From NCBI GenBank assembly GCA_027365715.1, contig DAHXLZ010000063.1, positions 1-32,398 of the forward strand: DNA of 32,398 nucleotides. Reading direction: 5' to 3'. The notes under the pieces are model-generated. The model did not search any database. It saw only the letters and a list, made by a program, of their open reading frames with translations, and was not told the DNA's origin. The translations under genes were made by a program, and so were the position numbers. Of this stretch, positions 16,519-24,726 are shown piece after piece. Origin of the DNA: Methanomassiliicoccales archaeon (GTDB lineage: Archaea; Thermoplasmatota; Thermoplasmata; Sysuiplasmatales; Sysuiplasmataceae). Within the stretch, counting starts at the first letter, position 1, and the number at the start of each line of letters is the position of its first letter.

Positions 16519-17007
16519 ATGATGGGTGACATGTCGGCAGGTGTTGAAGAGGCAGTCAGGCTGCGCCTTTCCGGTGACTCTCCATGTTATGGCCACTGTA
16601 AAGGTCAGTCGCATCACCATACAATAGAGAGTGCAGGAGCGCCAATGGCCTGTTTTTCATGTGATGCGGGTTATGTTTCCAAAATAATACAGTATGGTAA
16701 AAACACAGATACAGTGACACTGAAGTCATTTGTTTCAGAAAAGATGAAAGGCATAATGGAAATCAGGGATGAAGATATCAGGGTGGCAACAAGACATCCG
16801 TGGGAAATGGGTCTCGAGGAAAGTTCAGCAGGCGATATTGTTCTGATCGAGGCTTACTGGACGCAATACTACCGGAGGACGAAGTCGGATGACCCTGCAA
16901 GAACTGCCCTGTTCAGATGCACTTCATGCGGTTCGCTGTTCACACAGCCGCTGAATTCCATACATTCAAAATGTGGCGTATGTGGGAAGGGGGGCAGTGC
17001 CCAATGA
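16519..17007 (+). CDS. Cys-rich, putative metal-binding protein
   Basis: 162 aa, no family recognised. Cysteines occur in pairs: C23-x3-C27 followed by a His cluster (SHHH, 32-34), C45-x2-C48, C134-x2-C137 and C152-x2-C155. The last two pairs form a C-terminal zinc ribbon. The first four Cys and the His cluster may be a separate metal or redox site. Its stop codon overlaps the ATG of the thioredoxin-like gene (ATGA), a strong hint of coupled translation and a joint function, perhaps with the thioredoxin-like protein reducing or loading the cysteines. The ATG at 16519 was chosen as the first in the frame; in-frame ATGs at 16522 and 16531 are alternatives. Confidence 0.7.
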   Translation: MMGDMSAGVEEAVRLRLSGDSPCYGHCKGQSHHHTIESAGAPMACFSCDAGYVSKIIQYGKNTDTVTLKSFVSEKMKGIMEIRDEDIRVATRHPWEMGLEESSAGDIVLIEAYWTQYYRRTKSDDPARTALFRCTSCGSLFTQPLNSIHSKCGVCGKGGSAQ

Positions 17008-17339
17008 CTCGAGTCAAATCCATCCATGTGGTCTATGCTAACTGGTGCCCGCACTGTGTGCCGACAGCCGTGGAACCTATGAAAAAGTATGCGGCAGAAC
17101 TCGGCGCGGAGCTCGATCTGCTTGACATAGACGTTGCTGAGGAAAAAGCGGACAGCATTGTAAAGGAGTATGGTGACTGGGCAGAAGATTACCTCATACC
17201 ACAGGTCTTCTTTGAGCTTGATAACGGGAAAATGGTGCACGTCATGACAGGCTTCTCGGAAGGTGTGGAATTCACACGAAGCGCTGTGGAGAGGCTGCAT
17301 GCGAGCCAGTTCTACAGAAAGCTCATTCCCAGCCAGTAG
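17004..17339 (+). CDS. Thioredoxin/glutaredoxin-like protein (WCPHC)
   Basis: 111 aa from the ATG at 17004, which overlaps the upstream stop by ATGA. After a first strand (KSIHVVYAN) comes the redox motif W14-C15-P16-H17-C18. A DVAEEKADSIVKEYG helix follows, then YLIPQVFFEL with the cis-proline that faces the active site, and a GFSEGVE turn: a complete minimal thioredoxin fold. The CPHC dipeptide is that of DsbA and of several archaeal glutaredoxin-like proteins. No signal peptide, so it is cytoplasmic. It is probably the partner of the Cys-rich protein encoded just upstream. Confidence 0.85.
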   Translation: MTRVKSIHVVYANWCPHCVPTAVEPMKKYAAELGAELDLLDIDVAEEKADSIVKEYGDWAEDYLIPQVFFELDNGKMVHVMTGFSEGVEFTRSAVERLHASQFYRKLIPSQ

Positions 17340-17340
17340 T

Positions 17341-18855
17341 TCAGTCCCTGACCACGTATCTGTCTGCGATTTTCCTCAATTTTGAAAAAAGAGGCAGCGG
17401 GGAGTAGCTGAATGAATGACCCCTGGATCTCTGGATGAAATTACCCATTTCTTCAATTGTGCTTATATTTGGATATGCGATGCGCAGAGCAGAAAGGAGT
17501 CTCGCGGCATCTGTGTGGAACAGCCTCTTGAGCGATGTGAATGGAATGGCCACGTGGCTGTCAAACGAGCTTTCAACGACTTCAACCGCATCCTTTCCAT
17601 GCATTACGCCTCCCATCACATCCATCAGCAGCGGATAGTGAAGCGATATGTAGAAATTGTTCTCTTCGCACAGCAGGGCGGTCCTGTAATCGGGGTACGA
17701 GCCGAATGCCTCTGCATTCAGAAGTCGCGGAACGCCCATCTCACCGCTTTCCGGAATATCGGCTTTTGATACAAACGCATCATATGCGGAAACTGCGGAT
17801 GCAAGGTTGCCAAATGTGACGGCTTGCCCGTTTTCCGCTGAAAATTTTTTCACTGTTGCAGACATGATTTCCCTTCTGCGTCTGATGTCCTGTGCTATCT
17901 CGGAAGCATCCGATTCCGGTATGAGCTTCAGCATGCTGTTGATGTCCCACATAGTCGCGTGCCTGACCACTGTCAATTCCATCATCGGGCCGGAGGGTAC
18001 GTCGAATCCTTTGGGAATGCGGACCTCGAACACCTCGCTTGAAACGAGGTCAACGAAGGTGGCACGGTTCTTCTGGAATCTTGAAACTGTGAATATTGAG
18101 TTTCTCTGAGAAAGAACGTTTCTGAACACCGGCCTGACCCTGTCGCTGAGCAGTCTGCCGAATGTCGCCATGTACCACTCAGGTGGAAGCATTTCAACCG
18201 AAGGTATCACAAACATCGTACAGAACCACTGCAGAAACTCCATGCTTCTGAGTTCGGCGCTTTTCATCATTGCAGAATATTCAGGAGAAGAGTACTGTGT
18301 GTTGAAAATCCCCTCTGCATATTCCCTTGTGCCTGGCAGCACATAACAGGCAGCCCTGTAAATCTCACCCTCTGCATCGAAATGATTGTGAATTGAAGCA
18401 AACACACTGTTCCTGGCGAGAAGGTCTGAATAATTTGCCTTAAGGAGGGGAAGGAATGTTCTGTAGTTTTGCAGTACCATCTCAGTCAAATACCTGTGAC
18501 CCGAAGCAACCGCACGATCAATTGTCTCCCGTATAGATTTGAGTGCGTTGATCGCCTCCTCCTTAGAGAAAGAGCCCTTCTGCACTCTGTCACTGAGCAG
18601 AGTGTTTCCCAGATTCTTCTCCAGCGTGTCATCGCCTGATGCTGTATATGTGCCGTCAAGGACGCGATCAATGGAGGAAAGCAATTCTGCTTCTGAGAGT
18701 TGCTGCCTGTACTGATAGTAGACGTACATCACAAACAGTGAGAGCAGCAACGGGTCTGAGGACAGCCTCAAGTCGAGTTCGTTAAATTCATCGGTCGTCG
18801 ATTCACCGTCAGCGGGAACATGATGAGTATGACTTAACCTTTCCGAAATATTCAA
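17341..18855 (-). CDS. 504-aa protein of unknown family
   Basis: The start is taken as a TTG at 18855, since no ATG occurs in the first 40 codons; it could be different. The protein is mostly helical and has no signal peptide. Apart from one moderately hydrophobic stretch, LLLSLFVMYVYYQY (about residues 37-50), there is no membrane segment. Other local features are a central beta-like stretch (VDLVSSEVFEVRIPKGF) and a basic tail (LRKIADRYVVRD). I recognise no catalytic motif or domain. It ends one base after the thioredoxin-like gene, on the opposite strand. Codon and amino acid use look like those of its neighbours, so it is probably a real, lineage-restricted gene. Confidence 0.65.
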   Translation of the reverse strand: MNISERLSHTHHVPADGESTTDEFNELDLRLSSDPLLLSLFVMYVYYQYRQQLSEAELLSSIDRVLDGTYTASGDDTLEKNLGNTLLSDRVQKGSFSKEEAINALKSIRETIDRAVASGHRYLTEMVLQNYRTFLPLLKANYSDLLARNSVFASIHNHFDAEGEIYRAACYVLPGTREYAEGIFNTQYSSPEYSAMMKSAELRSMEFLQWFCTMFVIPSVEMLPPEWYMATFGRLLSDRVRPVFRNVLSQRNSIFTVSRFQKNRATFVDLVSSEVFEVRIPKGFDVPSGPMMELTVVRHATMWDINSMLKLIPESDASEIAQDIRRRREIMSATVKKFSAENGQAVTFGNLASAVSAYDAFVSKADIPESGEMGVPRLLNAEAFGSYPDYRTALLCEENNFYISLHYPLLMDVMGGVMHGKDAVEVVESSFDSHVAIPFTSLKRLFHTDAARLLSALRIAYPNISTIEEMGNFIQRSRGHSFSYSPLPLFSKLRKIADRYVVRD

Positions 18856-18877
18856 AACCCAGCAGTGGCGGAAACAA

Positions 18878-18901
18878 AAGGTGTTTGAGAAGGTGTTTGA
18901 T
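18878..18901. repeat. Two tandem copies of a 12-bp unit
   Basis: AAGGTGTTTGAG is followed directly by AAGGTGTTTGAT, in the short gap between two minus-strand genes and 23 bp upstream of the 504-aa gene's start. It may be a small duplication or a binding site. Confidence 0.6.
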
Positions 18902-18916
18902 TTCTACTGAGGCAGC

Positions 18917-20062
18917 TCAGCGATTCCGTCTCAGGAACACAACTGCACCTGCGCCGATTACAGCCGCGGCTGCAATGAAGCCTGCAACTGCCACTGTGCC
19001 AACCGGGGGCAGTGCGGAAGCGGTTCCACTCATGCCGACTGTCGGGTCGTAGGCGAGCTTTGTGTAATTAGTGTTCCAGCCGGCAGGTGTGTTAAACACG
19101 AACCAGATGTGGGCCATGCTATCATCCTCTATACCGTGGCTGAACATTTTCACAGACACATTTACGAGTGTAGCCGTGCCATTACTGTATGTGGCATTAG
19201 CCTCTGATCCCCATGACACGAATCCAAGCTTCAGGAAGTTGCCCTGCATGACTGATATCCTGTTATCCTGTCCTGACTGAGCGGGCTGATTTTCATTCTG
19301 ATAGCTGCCGCCATTGTTTCCATCACTGACGCTTGTGCCCGTTGAAGTGGGCACCTCACCCTGATTGCCCCTGATAGTCTGATGACCCGCAACGGCGACA
19401 ACCAGTGCCAGCTTGTCTCCGGTGCTGTTTGCCCATGTCCAGTGGTTCACGAGCAGGTCGAACTTTACGTTTGCTGTTGACTCGTTTATATGGAAGACGA
19501 TCTCGATACTGCCAGTGCCTATCGCCCTGACCGGCTGCATTAAGCCGCTGTCAGCAGGAAGAGCCTGCTGCCCGCTTAACGAATCACCCGGCATCCTGTT
19601 CACTGGCATCTGTCCAAGAGAGAACTCCGCAGACGTAAGCATGAATGTTATATTGACCATCTGCGACGCGTTGTCATATGCCAATGCCACACCGCTGCTG
19701 TAATTGAATATGCCCGGTGACGCGTTCATTTCTGCGAGGTCGGGGAATGCTCTCACAGTGGACAGCACGGCTACAGGTGTTCCGCTGCTGTTCAGCTCAT
19801 AAACGCCGCGAACAGTTACAGTAAAGCCGGTAATGTTGCTATTGTTCCTGTAGAATATGTGCAGCATCGGCTTGAAACCCTGGAACTGGACTGTCACCTT
19901 GCTGTTCGAAATGATTATTGAATTATCATGACTCGTGACGGTCGGCATGCCGCTTGCCTGGTTGCCGTTTACCGATCCGTTGTCGCCCATGGCCAGAGAG
20001 GCCATGGATACAAACACCAGCGCCACCATAGAAGCTGCCAGAACTTTGTGCCCGATTCTCAT
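18917..20062 (-). CDS. Secreted, C-terminally anchored surface protein
   Basis: 381 aa from the ATG at 20062; a longer frame to 20125 exists but the TATA-like box at 20094-20101 lies within it. A signal peptide is clear: basic MRIGHK, a hydrophobic core to about residue 25, then ASLAMGDNGS. The body is rich in Asn-x-Ser/Thr sequons (for example NNSNITG, YDNASQMVNIT, NESTAN), consistent with archaeal N-glycosylation. At the C-terminus a single membrane segment (VAVAGFIAAAAVIGAGAVVFL) is followed by RRNR, so most of the protein is extracellular. No family recognised. Confidence 0.75.
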   Translation of the reverse strand: MRIGHKVLAASMVALVFVSMASLAMGDNGSVNGNQASGMPTVTSHDNSIIISNSKVTVQFQGFKPMLHIFYRNNSNITGFTVTVRGVYELNSSGTPVAVLSTVRAFPDLAEMNASPGIFNYSSGVALAYDNASQMVNITFMLTSAEFSLGQMPVNRMPGDSLSGQQALPADSGLMQPVRAIGTGSIEIVFHINESTANVKFDLLVNHWTWANSTGDKLALVVAVAGHQTIRGNQGEVPTSTGTSVSDGNNGGSYQNENQPAQSGQDNRISVMQGNFLKLGFVSWGSEANATYSNGTATLVNVSVKMFSHGIEDDSMAHIWFVFNTPAGWNTNYTKLAYDPTVGMSGTASALPPVGTVAVAGFIAAAAVIGAGAVVFLRRNR

Positions 20063-20093
20063 TAAGATCACTGACACCAAGCTGCCGGCCTGT

Positions 20094-20101
20094 CTTAAAT
20101 A
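20094..20101 (-). promoter_or_regulatory. TATA-like box for the surface-protein gene
   Basis: TATTTAAG on the minus strand lies 32-39 nt before the ATG at 20062. Confidence 0.45.
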
Positions 20102-20228
20102 CATTATTTGACAGGCTTCGAACATCTGTTTAGGAACGCTGTCGGTGGCGCTTCAGTGCAAGTGTTGCCTTTATGCCTGACGCCAGTATGCGGTCAGTCT
20201 GTCCTGGAATGCAGCGATCAACTAAAAA

Positions 20229-20239
20229 GGTTTAAAAAC
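20229..20239 (+). promoter_or_regulatory. TATA-like box for the FKBP gene
   Basis: GGTTTAAAAAC lies 40-50 nt before the ATG; a GGTGAT ribosome-binding site (20269-20274) follows, so this gene has a short leader. Confidence 0.5.
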
Positions 20240-20278
20240 AACACCTGTAATCCCATCACATTACACCGGTGATAATGA

Positions 20279-21112
20279 ATGACAGAAGACGCCCAGATAA
20301 AGGCAGGTACTGAAACAGACGATTCGAAGCGTGTGCATCCTGGTGACATTGTTCAGCTTGAACTCGATGCCTGGATAACAGAAACTGGTAAATTGTTCCA
20401 GACAACCAGCAAGGAAAATGCACAGAAAGAGGAGATTTATGACGACAAGGCTGTTTATGGCCCTGTTTTTGAGATAGTGGGAAAGAAAAGGTTCTTTCCG
20501 GGACTTGAAAAGTCAGTGAACTCTGCATCAGTCGGACAGGAAATTGAAGTGCTCATAAAGCCGGAGGACGGCGCCGGAAGCAGAGACCAGAACCTTGTAA
20601 AACTCTACTCAATCAGAGAGTTTGAAAGAATGAATGTCGAACCAAAGATTGGAGCAGATGTCAGAATCGGGGAGAGAATTGGAAGGATAACCCAGGTCAC
20701 AGTGGGACGGGTGAGAGTCGACTTCAACAATCCGCTCGCCGGGCATGTGCTGAAGTACAAATACAAGGTTCTGAGCAAGATCGAAGATCCGTTGGAGAAA
20801 CTCAAGGCAATTACGGACATGTACTACGGAATAAACGTTGGTTTCAGCATGAATATCGAGGGAGACAAAGCAACTATTGTCCTTCCGGATTCCTGCAAAC
20901 TCGATCAAAGATGGACGAATGCAAAACTCAGGGTGGTCGCGGAAGCCTACGAAATTATTGGGCTCAAGGAAGTCGAATTCATTGAGAAATACGTCAGGCC
21001 GTCACCTCCTTCTGCCATGGAAGAAAAGAAGGAGATTGTTCCTGAAGCGAAAACAGCCGAGGAAACGGGTGGCGCAGAGGCGAAGGGAGAGTCAGGGCAG
21101 GAAAAACAGTGA
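20279..21112 (+). CDS. FKBP-type peptidyl-prolyl isomerase, archaeal long type
   Basis: 277 aa. Residues 18-125 are a SlyD-like FKBP domain with an inserted flap: RVHPGDIVQLELDAWI, YGPVFEIVGKKRFFPGLEKSV, then GQEIEVLIKPEDGAG. GRVRVDFNNPLAGHVLKYKYKV (about residues 143-165) returns to the FKBP core and matches the classic DFNHPLAG motif of archaeal FKBPs. A C-terminal domain of about 90 residues and a charged, low-complexity tail (EEKKEIVPEAKTAEETGG) follow. Members act as folding helpers in the cytoplasm. No signal peptide. Confidence 0.92.
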   Translation: MTEDAQIKAGTETDDSKRVHPGDIVQLELDAWITETGKLFQTTSKENAQKEEIYDDKAVYGPVFEIVGKKRFFPGLEKSVNSASVGQEIEVLIKPEDGAGSRDQNLVKLYSIREFERMNVEPKIGADVRIGERIGRITQVTVGRVRVDFNNPLAGHVLKYKYKVLSKIEDPLEKLKAITDMYYGINVGFSMNIEGDKATIVLPDSCKLDQRWTNAKLRVVAEAYEIIGLKEVEFIEKYVRPSPPSAMEEKKEIVPEAKTAEETGGAEAKGESGQEKQ

Positions 21113-21306
21113 GCCGTGTGACAAACAGCGGCCGCTCTGCTTTCTGAAATTTTTGTGCCCGTGCCATTAAGATGATATTAAACACATAATTCAAGACCGC
21201 ATACGGGACATCGCATATGCCTGAAGAACATGTTCGTACAAAATCTCTGTGGCCCTTAAACTGCCTGTTCGAACTGATGGCGAAGTAGCCACCCATCGTC
21301 GCTGGT

Positions 21307-21315
21307 ATTAAAAAG
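21307..21315 (+). promoter_or_regulatory. TATA-like box for tRNA-Arg
   Basis: ATTAAAAAG centred about 30 nt before the first base of the tRNA, the usual archaeal tRNA promoter spacing. Confidence 0.5.
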
Positions 21316-21340
21316 TTTCAACAGTTCAAGCTTTTCAAAC

Positions 21341-21418
21341 GGGCGTGTGGCCTAGTCAGGATATGGCACTTGCCTCCTAAGCAAGTGGTCGTGGGTTCGA
21401 ATCCCACCACGCCCGCCA
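21341..21418 (+). tRNA. tRNA-Arg (anticodon CCT)
   Basis: The cloverleaf is complete. The acceptor stem GGGCGTG pairs with CACGCCC; the D stem is GCC/GGC; the anticodon stem CTTGC/GCAAG encloses the loop CTCCTAA with anticodon CCT (reads AGG); the T arm is GTGGG-TTCGAAT-CCCAC; the discriminator is G. The CCA end is encoded (21416-21418). No intron. No neighbouring direct repeat of its 3' end was noticed, so it shows no sign of being an occupied integration site in this window. Confidence 0.96.
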
Positions 21419-21628
21419 TGTTCAGAAGAGCATCATTCCATGCCTCAACGCCGCCGCGTATGATTTGAAAGCGCAACTGAAGCGATTTTACACGTTGCCC
21501 GGAAATTACTGTTGAGTTGTGGCATTATTACCTGTAACGCACTTGCCGCAGCGGTCGGTATTCATGATTTAATTCCAGGTTCAGCCTGCCGCGGCCGGAA
21601 TACCGATAGAGAGAGTGCTCACCTCTTT

Positions 21629-22918
21629 TCATATCAGTGACACCAGATAAGCAGACAGCAGTGTAACAAGCAACACAGGCACAGCAATAGCAAGACCGAC
21701 TTTGACATAATAAAACGGTTTGATCTTTATGCTATTTTTCCGCTCCAGCGTGTAGAGCCAGAGCAGAGTAGCGAGGGAGCCAATCGGCGTGAATTTGGGA
21801 CCAATGTCATTACCAATCACATTCGCATATATCAGTGACCGTCCGCCGGCTGCATGTGCGAGTGCAAGATTCCCTATCATGACAGAAGGCATGTTGTTCA
21901 TAACAGCAGCCATGAATGAGAAAATGAAGCCGGTGAATACCATCGGCAGCGGACCGCCAAAAGTGAGTGCAGCGGAAATTGCCGATGATACCAGCTGTGT
22001 CAGGCCTGCCCTGCCGAGGCCAAACACTACAACATACATTCCGAATGAGAAGAGCACAATCTGCCATGGTGCCTCCTTTAAAATCTTCCTGGTGTCAATC
22101 CTTCTTCCTCTTCGTGCGAGGAGCAGAACTATCGCTGCGAATGGAACAGCAACTGCCGCTACCGGCAAGTTGAAGAATCCTCCCACAGAATATGCCACAA
22201 CCAGCATTCCAATGATTGGTATGGCAAGACGAAATACAATCGGATCACGTATTGAAAGTGAAGGATCAGGAAGCTCACTGTGGTTGTAAACAGGCTGGAT
22301 GCTCCTTCTGTAAAAGAACATTATCAGCGATATGCTGGCAATTACCGAAACAACATCCGGTATGATCATGGCTGATGCATAATCTATGAAAGTGATGTGA
22401 AAGTAGCTTGCGGAAACTATATTGACGAGATTGCTCACGACAAGAGGAATACTGCCGGTGTCTGCTACAAAACCGACAGCCATGACAAACGCCAGTGTCC
22501 CTTTCCTGTCCAAACCGATCTTGGATGCCGTCGCAACAACTATTGGCGTGAGAACCAGAGCGGCTCCATCGTTGGCAAAGAGCGCCGATACCGCTGCAGT
22601 CAGCAACATAACCAGCAGGAAGAGACGAATCGAGTTACCGGCTGCGAACCGCGCGATGCGTATAGCAATGTATTCAAAGAAACCCGCTTCATCAAAAACG
22701 AGTGTTATGACTATTACGGAAACGAATGTGAAAGTTGCATTCCACACTATATTCCAGACAATAGAAAGGTCGCCAAATGTTGTCAAACCAAGCAAAATAC
22801 TTAGAGTGCCTCCGGCGATAGCCCAATACCCGATTCCAATGTTCCACGGCCGGCGAAGGACGAGCACGAGGACTGATACGAATATCGCCACCGATTCCAG
22901 AAACAGCATATCATTCAT
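21629..22918 (-). CDS. arsB: Arsenite efflux pump ArsB
   Basis: 429 aa from the ATG at 22918 (a GTG precedes it), the same length as E. coli ArsB. It has about 10-12 membrane segments and the family motifs FANDGAALVLTPIV, VGFVADTGSIPLVVSNLVN, AAVMNNMPSVMIGNLALA and IGNDIGPKFTPIGSLATLLW. ArsB exports As(III)/Sb(III) using the membrane potential or, with ArsA, ATP. No arsA gene is near, so it probably works alone. It lies 250 bp downstream of arsR on the same strand; the gap contains no convincing gene. Confidence 0.93.
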   Translation of the reverse strand: MNDMLFLESVAIFVSVLVLVLRRPWNIGIGYWAIAGGTLSILLGLTTFGDLSIVWNIVWNATFTFVSVIVITLVFDEAGFFEYIAIRIARFAAGNSIRLFLLVMLLTAAVSALFANDGAALVLTPIVVATASKIGLDRKGTLAFVMAVGFVADTGSIPLVVSNLVNIVSASYFHITFIDYASAMIIPDVVSVIASISLIMFFYRRSIQPVYNHSELPDPSLSIRDPIVFRLAIPIIGMLVVAYSVGGFFNLPVAAVAVPFAAIVLLLARRGRRIDTRKILKEAPWQIVLFSFGMYVVVFGLGRAGLTQLVSSAISAALTFGGPLPMVFTGFIFSFMAAVMNNMPSVMIGNLALAHAAGGRSLIYANVIGNDIGPKFTPIGSLATLLWLYTLERKNSIKIKPFYYVKVGLAIAVPVLLVTLLSAYLVSLI

Positions 22919-23167
22919 CACGGCACAACCCTAATCACACATTTACCCGGAAGCATGCTTCTGAAAAACCTGAATTTGCAGGATAGCGTGAATCACTGCC
23001 GGTCAGCGCGCATTTCCGCGAATTGGACGGAAGTGAGTTGAATATGGCAGAAATGGTGACAAGACTCATGCAAACACATGAGCGGCCATCTGCTGCTGCA
23101 ACTATCCGGGGTAAGATGCTGCAAACACCGTACCAGCCGATGCGCCACTGGCTTCCAGCTGAAATAT

Positions 23168-23578
23168 TCACGGCGACAGCCTGACCGGAATCGGTTTAAT
23201 TGCGTTCAGAACACTATCCACAAATGGCGTGTCTCCGATGCTGTAAAAAGCCCACTTGCCAGTCTTTCTTCTTCTGACGATTCCGGCATTCTCCAGTATG
23301 CCCAGCTGATAAGACGCCATCGGTTGAGTCAGTCTGGCCGCACTTGTAAGTTCACACACGCACATTTCCTTTTTGCGAATGAGCATTACGAGCATAAGCC
23401 TGACCGGATCACCGATAGCGTCAAACTTTCTTGCAGCATTGCTGATTACTCCCTTACTCCTTTCTGAGCGCAACTTTTCTGCGTACTTTGCAGTTCTATC
23501 CAGTTCAACAGCAGTACACAAACCTTCGTCAGAAAGCCTCTTCAGCGCACTCTCATTTCGCCGGGGTATTTCACGCAT
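23168..23578 (-). CDS. arsR: ArsR-family metalloregulator
   Basis: 136 aa from the ATG at 23578 (a TTG start at 23584 is possible). The winged helix is clear: DAIGDPVRLMLVMLIRKKEM, then CVCELTSAARLTQPMASYQL as the recognition helix region, then GIVRRRKTGKWAFYSI as the wing. The Cys-Val-Cys pair (residues 73 and 75) lies where arsenite-sensing ArsR proteins carry their CVCDL site, so it should release DNA on binding As(III). An N-terminal extension of about 45 residues is longer than usual. It precedes arsB and probably controls it together with itself. Confidence 0.9.
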   Translation of the reverse strand: MREIPRRNESALKRLSDEGLCTAVELDRTAKYAEKLRSERSKGVISNAARKFDAIGDPVRLMLVMLIRKKEMCVCELTSAARLTQPMASYQLGILENAGIVRRRKTGKWAFYSIGDTPFVDSVLNAIKPIPVRLSP

Positions 23579-23602
23579 GGCCAAACCTGTGCGTTACACT
23601 AT

Positions 23603-23626
23603 ATCAACATATTTGAATTTATTGAT
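23603..23626 (-). promoter_or_regulatory. Candidate ArsR operator (imperfect 24-bp palindrome)
   Basis: ATCAAC at one end and ATTGAT at the other frame an AT-rich core; 18 of 24 positions match the reverse complement, with perfect ATCAA/TTGAT ends. It is 25-48 nt upstream of the arsR ATG and overlaps where the TATA box and transcription start should be, the expected place for an autorepressor site. Confidence 0.5.
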
Positions 23627-23764
23627 GTGATAATGAAGGATGACTGCATGCTGGCAGACAGATGCAACATGCCCGCTGCAGAATATCATGGAGAAAATTA
23701 TTAAGAGTCAAATCAGGAAAGAACAAATACAGTTTATGACAGCTATCCAGAATCGCTCAGAAAT

Positions 23765-24703
23765 TCAGGTCCCCGTCTTACCGTGAGCTCCTCCCGTGAG
23801 CTCCTTTACAATTGATTTTATGCCGTCTGTTACTGAAACCGTTGAAGCGAAACCAATGGTTTTTCTGCACTTGGAAGTGTCTGCGAGCGTCCGGTAAATG
23901 TAGTTGTTGATAGGGTTTTCAACATAGTCTGCCTTTATCTCCCTGCCTATGACACCGGATATCATCGCAATCAGTTCGTTGAGCGATGTCTCCCTTCCTG
24001 TGCCGACATTGAAAACACCGCTCTTCGCACTTGAGAGTGCTGCCTGCACATTAGCTTCGGCGATATCGTCGGCAAATATCAGGTCCCTGGTCTGTTTGCC
24101 GTCTCCAAAGATCACCGGTTTCCTTCCCTTTCCATCCAGTTCTAGTGCATCCCATAAGAACTGGGAGAGCATGTTTGCTATCTTTCCCTTCTTTCTTTCC
24201 CCGAGGCCATAAACACTGAAGTACCGCAGGAATACAACCGGCAAACCGGTAACCGTGGAATAAGAGCTTCCAAGCGCCTCCATTGACAGCTTGGATGCAG
24301 CGTACATATTTGGCGTAGATTCGATGAGTTGCTCTTCCTTTGACGGAAGAGGCAGATTCCCATATATGCTGGAAGTGGAAGCGGCAACAACCTTTGAAAC
24401 ATTCTCGTGTAGTGCAGTGCTGAATACATTCATACTACCCTCGACATTTATCCCGATGCCTGGTGCCGGATCAGGGTGGAACATGGGGGATGATGAGGCG
24501 GCTGCCTCATGAAAGACAAAATCACAGTCCCTCATCGCCTTTCTGAGCAACTGTATGTCCATTATGCTCCCTTTATGAAAGTCGATATCACCGTCTTCGG
24601 TGTCCTTTATGTCTATGCCGCTGACATTCCAGCCACGCTTCCTGCATACGACTGCAATCCTTCCGCCTATGAGACCTGAGACACCTGTTATAAGCACTTT
24701 CAT
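23765..24703 (-). CDS. NAD-dependent sugar-nucleotide epimerase/dehydratase
   Basis: 312 aa, extended short-chain dehydrogenase fold. The Rossmann motif is ITGVSGLIGG (residues 5-14), the catalytic pair Tyr134-x3-Lys138 in NMYAASKLSME, with Ser/Thr at 110-112 (STSSIYG), and RYFSVYGLGER and FNVGTGRETSLNEL mark the substrate side. It belongs to the UDP-glucose 4-epimerase group (GalE-like), but the sugar cannot be assigned. The start is 23 nt after the stop of purC on the same strand, so the two are probably one transcript. Confidence 0.88.
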   Translation of the reverse strand: MKVLITGVSGLIGGRIAVVCRKRGWNVSGIDIKDTEDGDIDFHKGSIMDIQLLRKAMRDCDFVFHEAAASSSPMFHPDPAPGIGINVEGSMNVFSTALHENVSKVVAASTSSIYGNLPLPSKEEQLIESTPNMYAASKLSMEALGSSYSTVTGLPVVFLRYFSVYGLGERKKGKIANMLSQFLWDALELDGKGRKPVIFGDGKQTRDLIFADDIAEANVQAALSSAKSGVFNVGTGRETSLNELIAMISGVIGREIKADYVENPINNYIYRTLADTSKCRKTIGFASTVSVTDGIKSIVKELTGGAHGKTGT

Positions 24704-24726
24704 GGATTCACTTCCTGTTTCAAATT

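Noticed and set aside
22935..23171. 78-aa minus-strand frame in the arsR-arsB gap
   Set aside because: No motif, odd composition, and it is not preceded by a ribosome-binding site; more likely non-coding.
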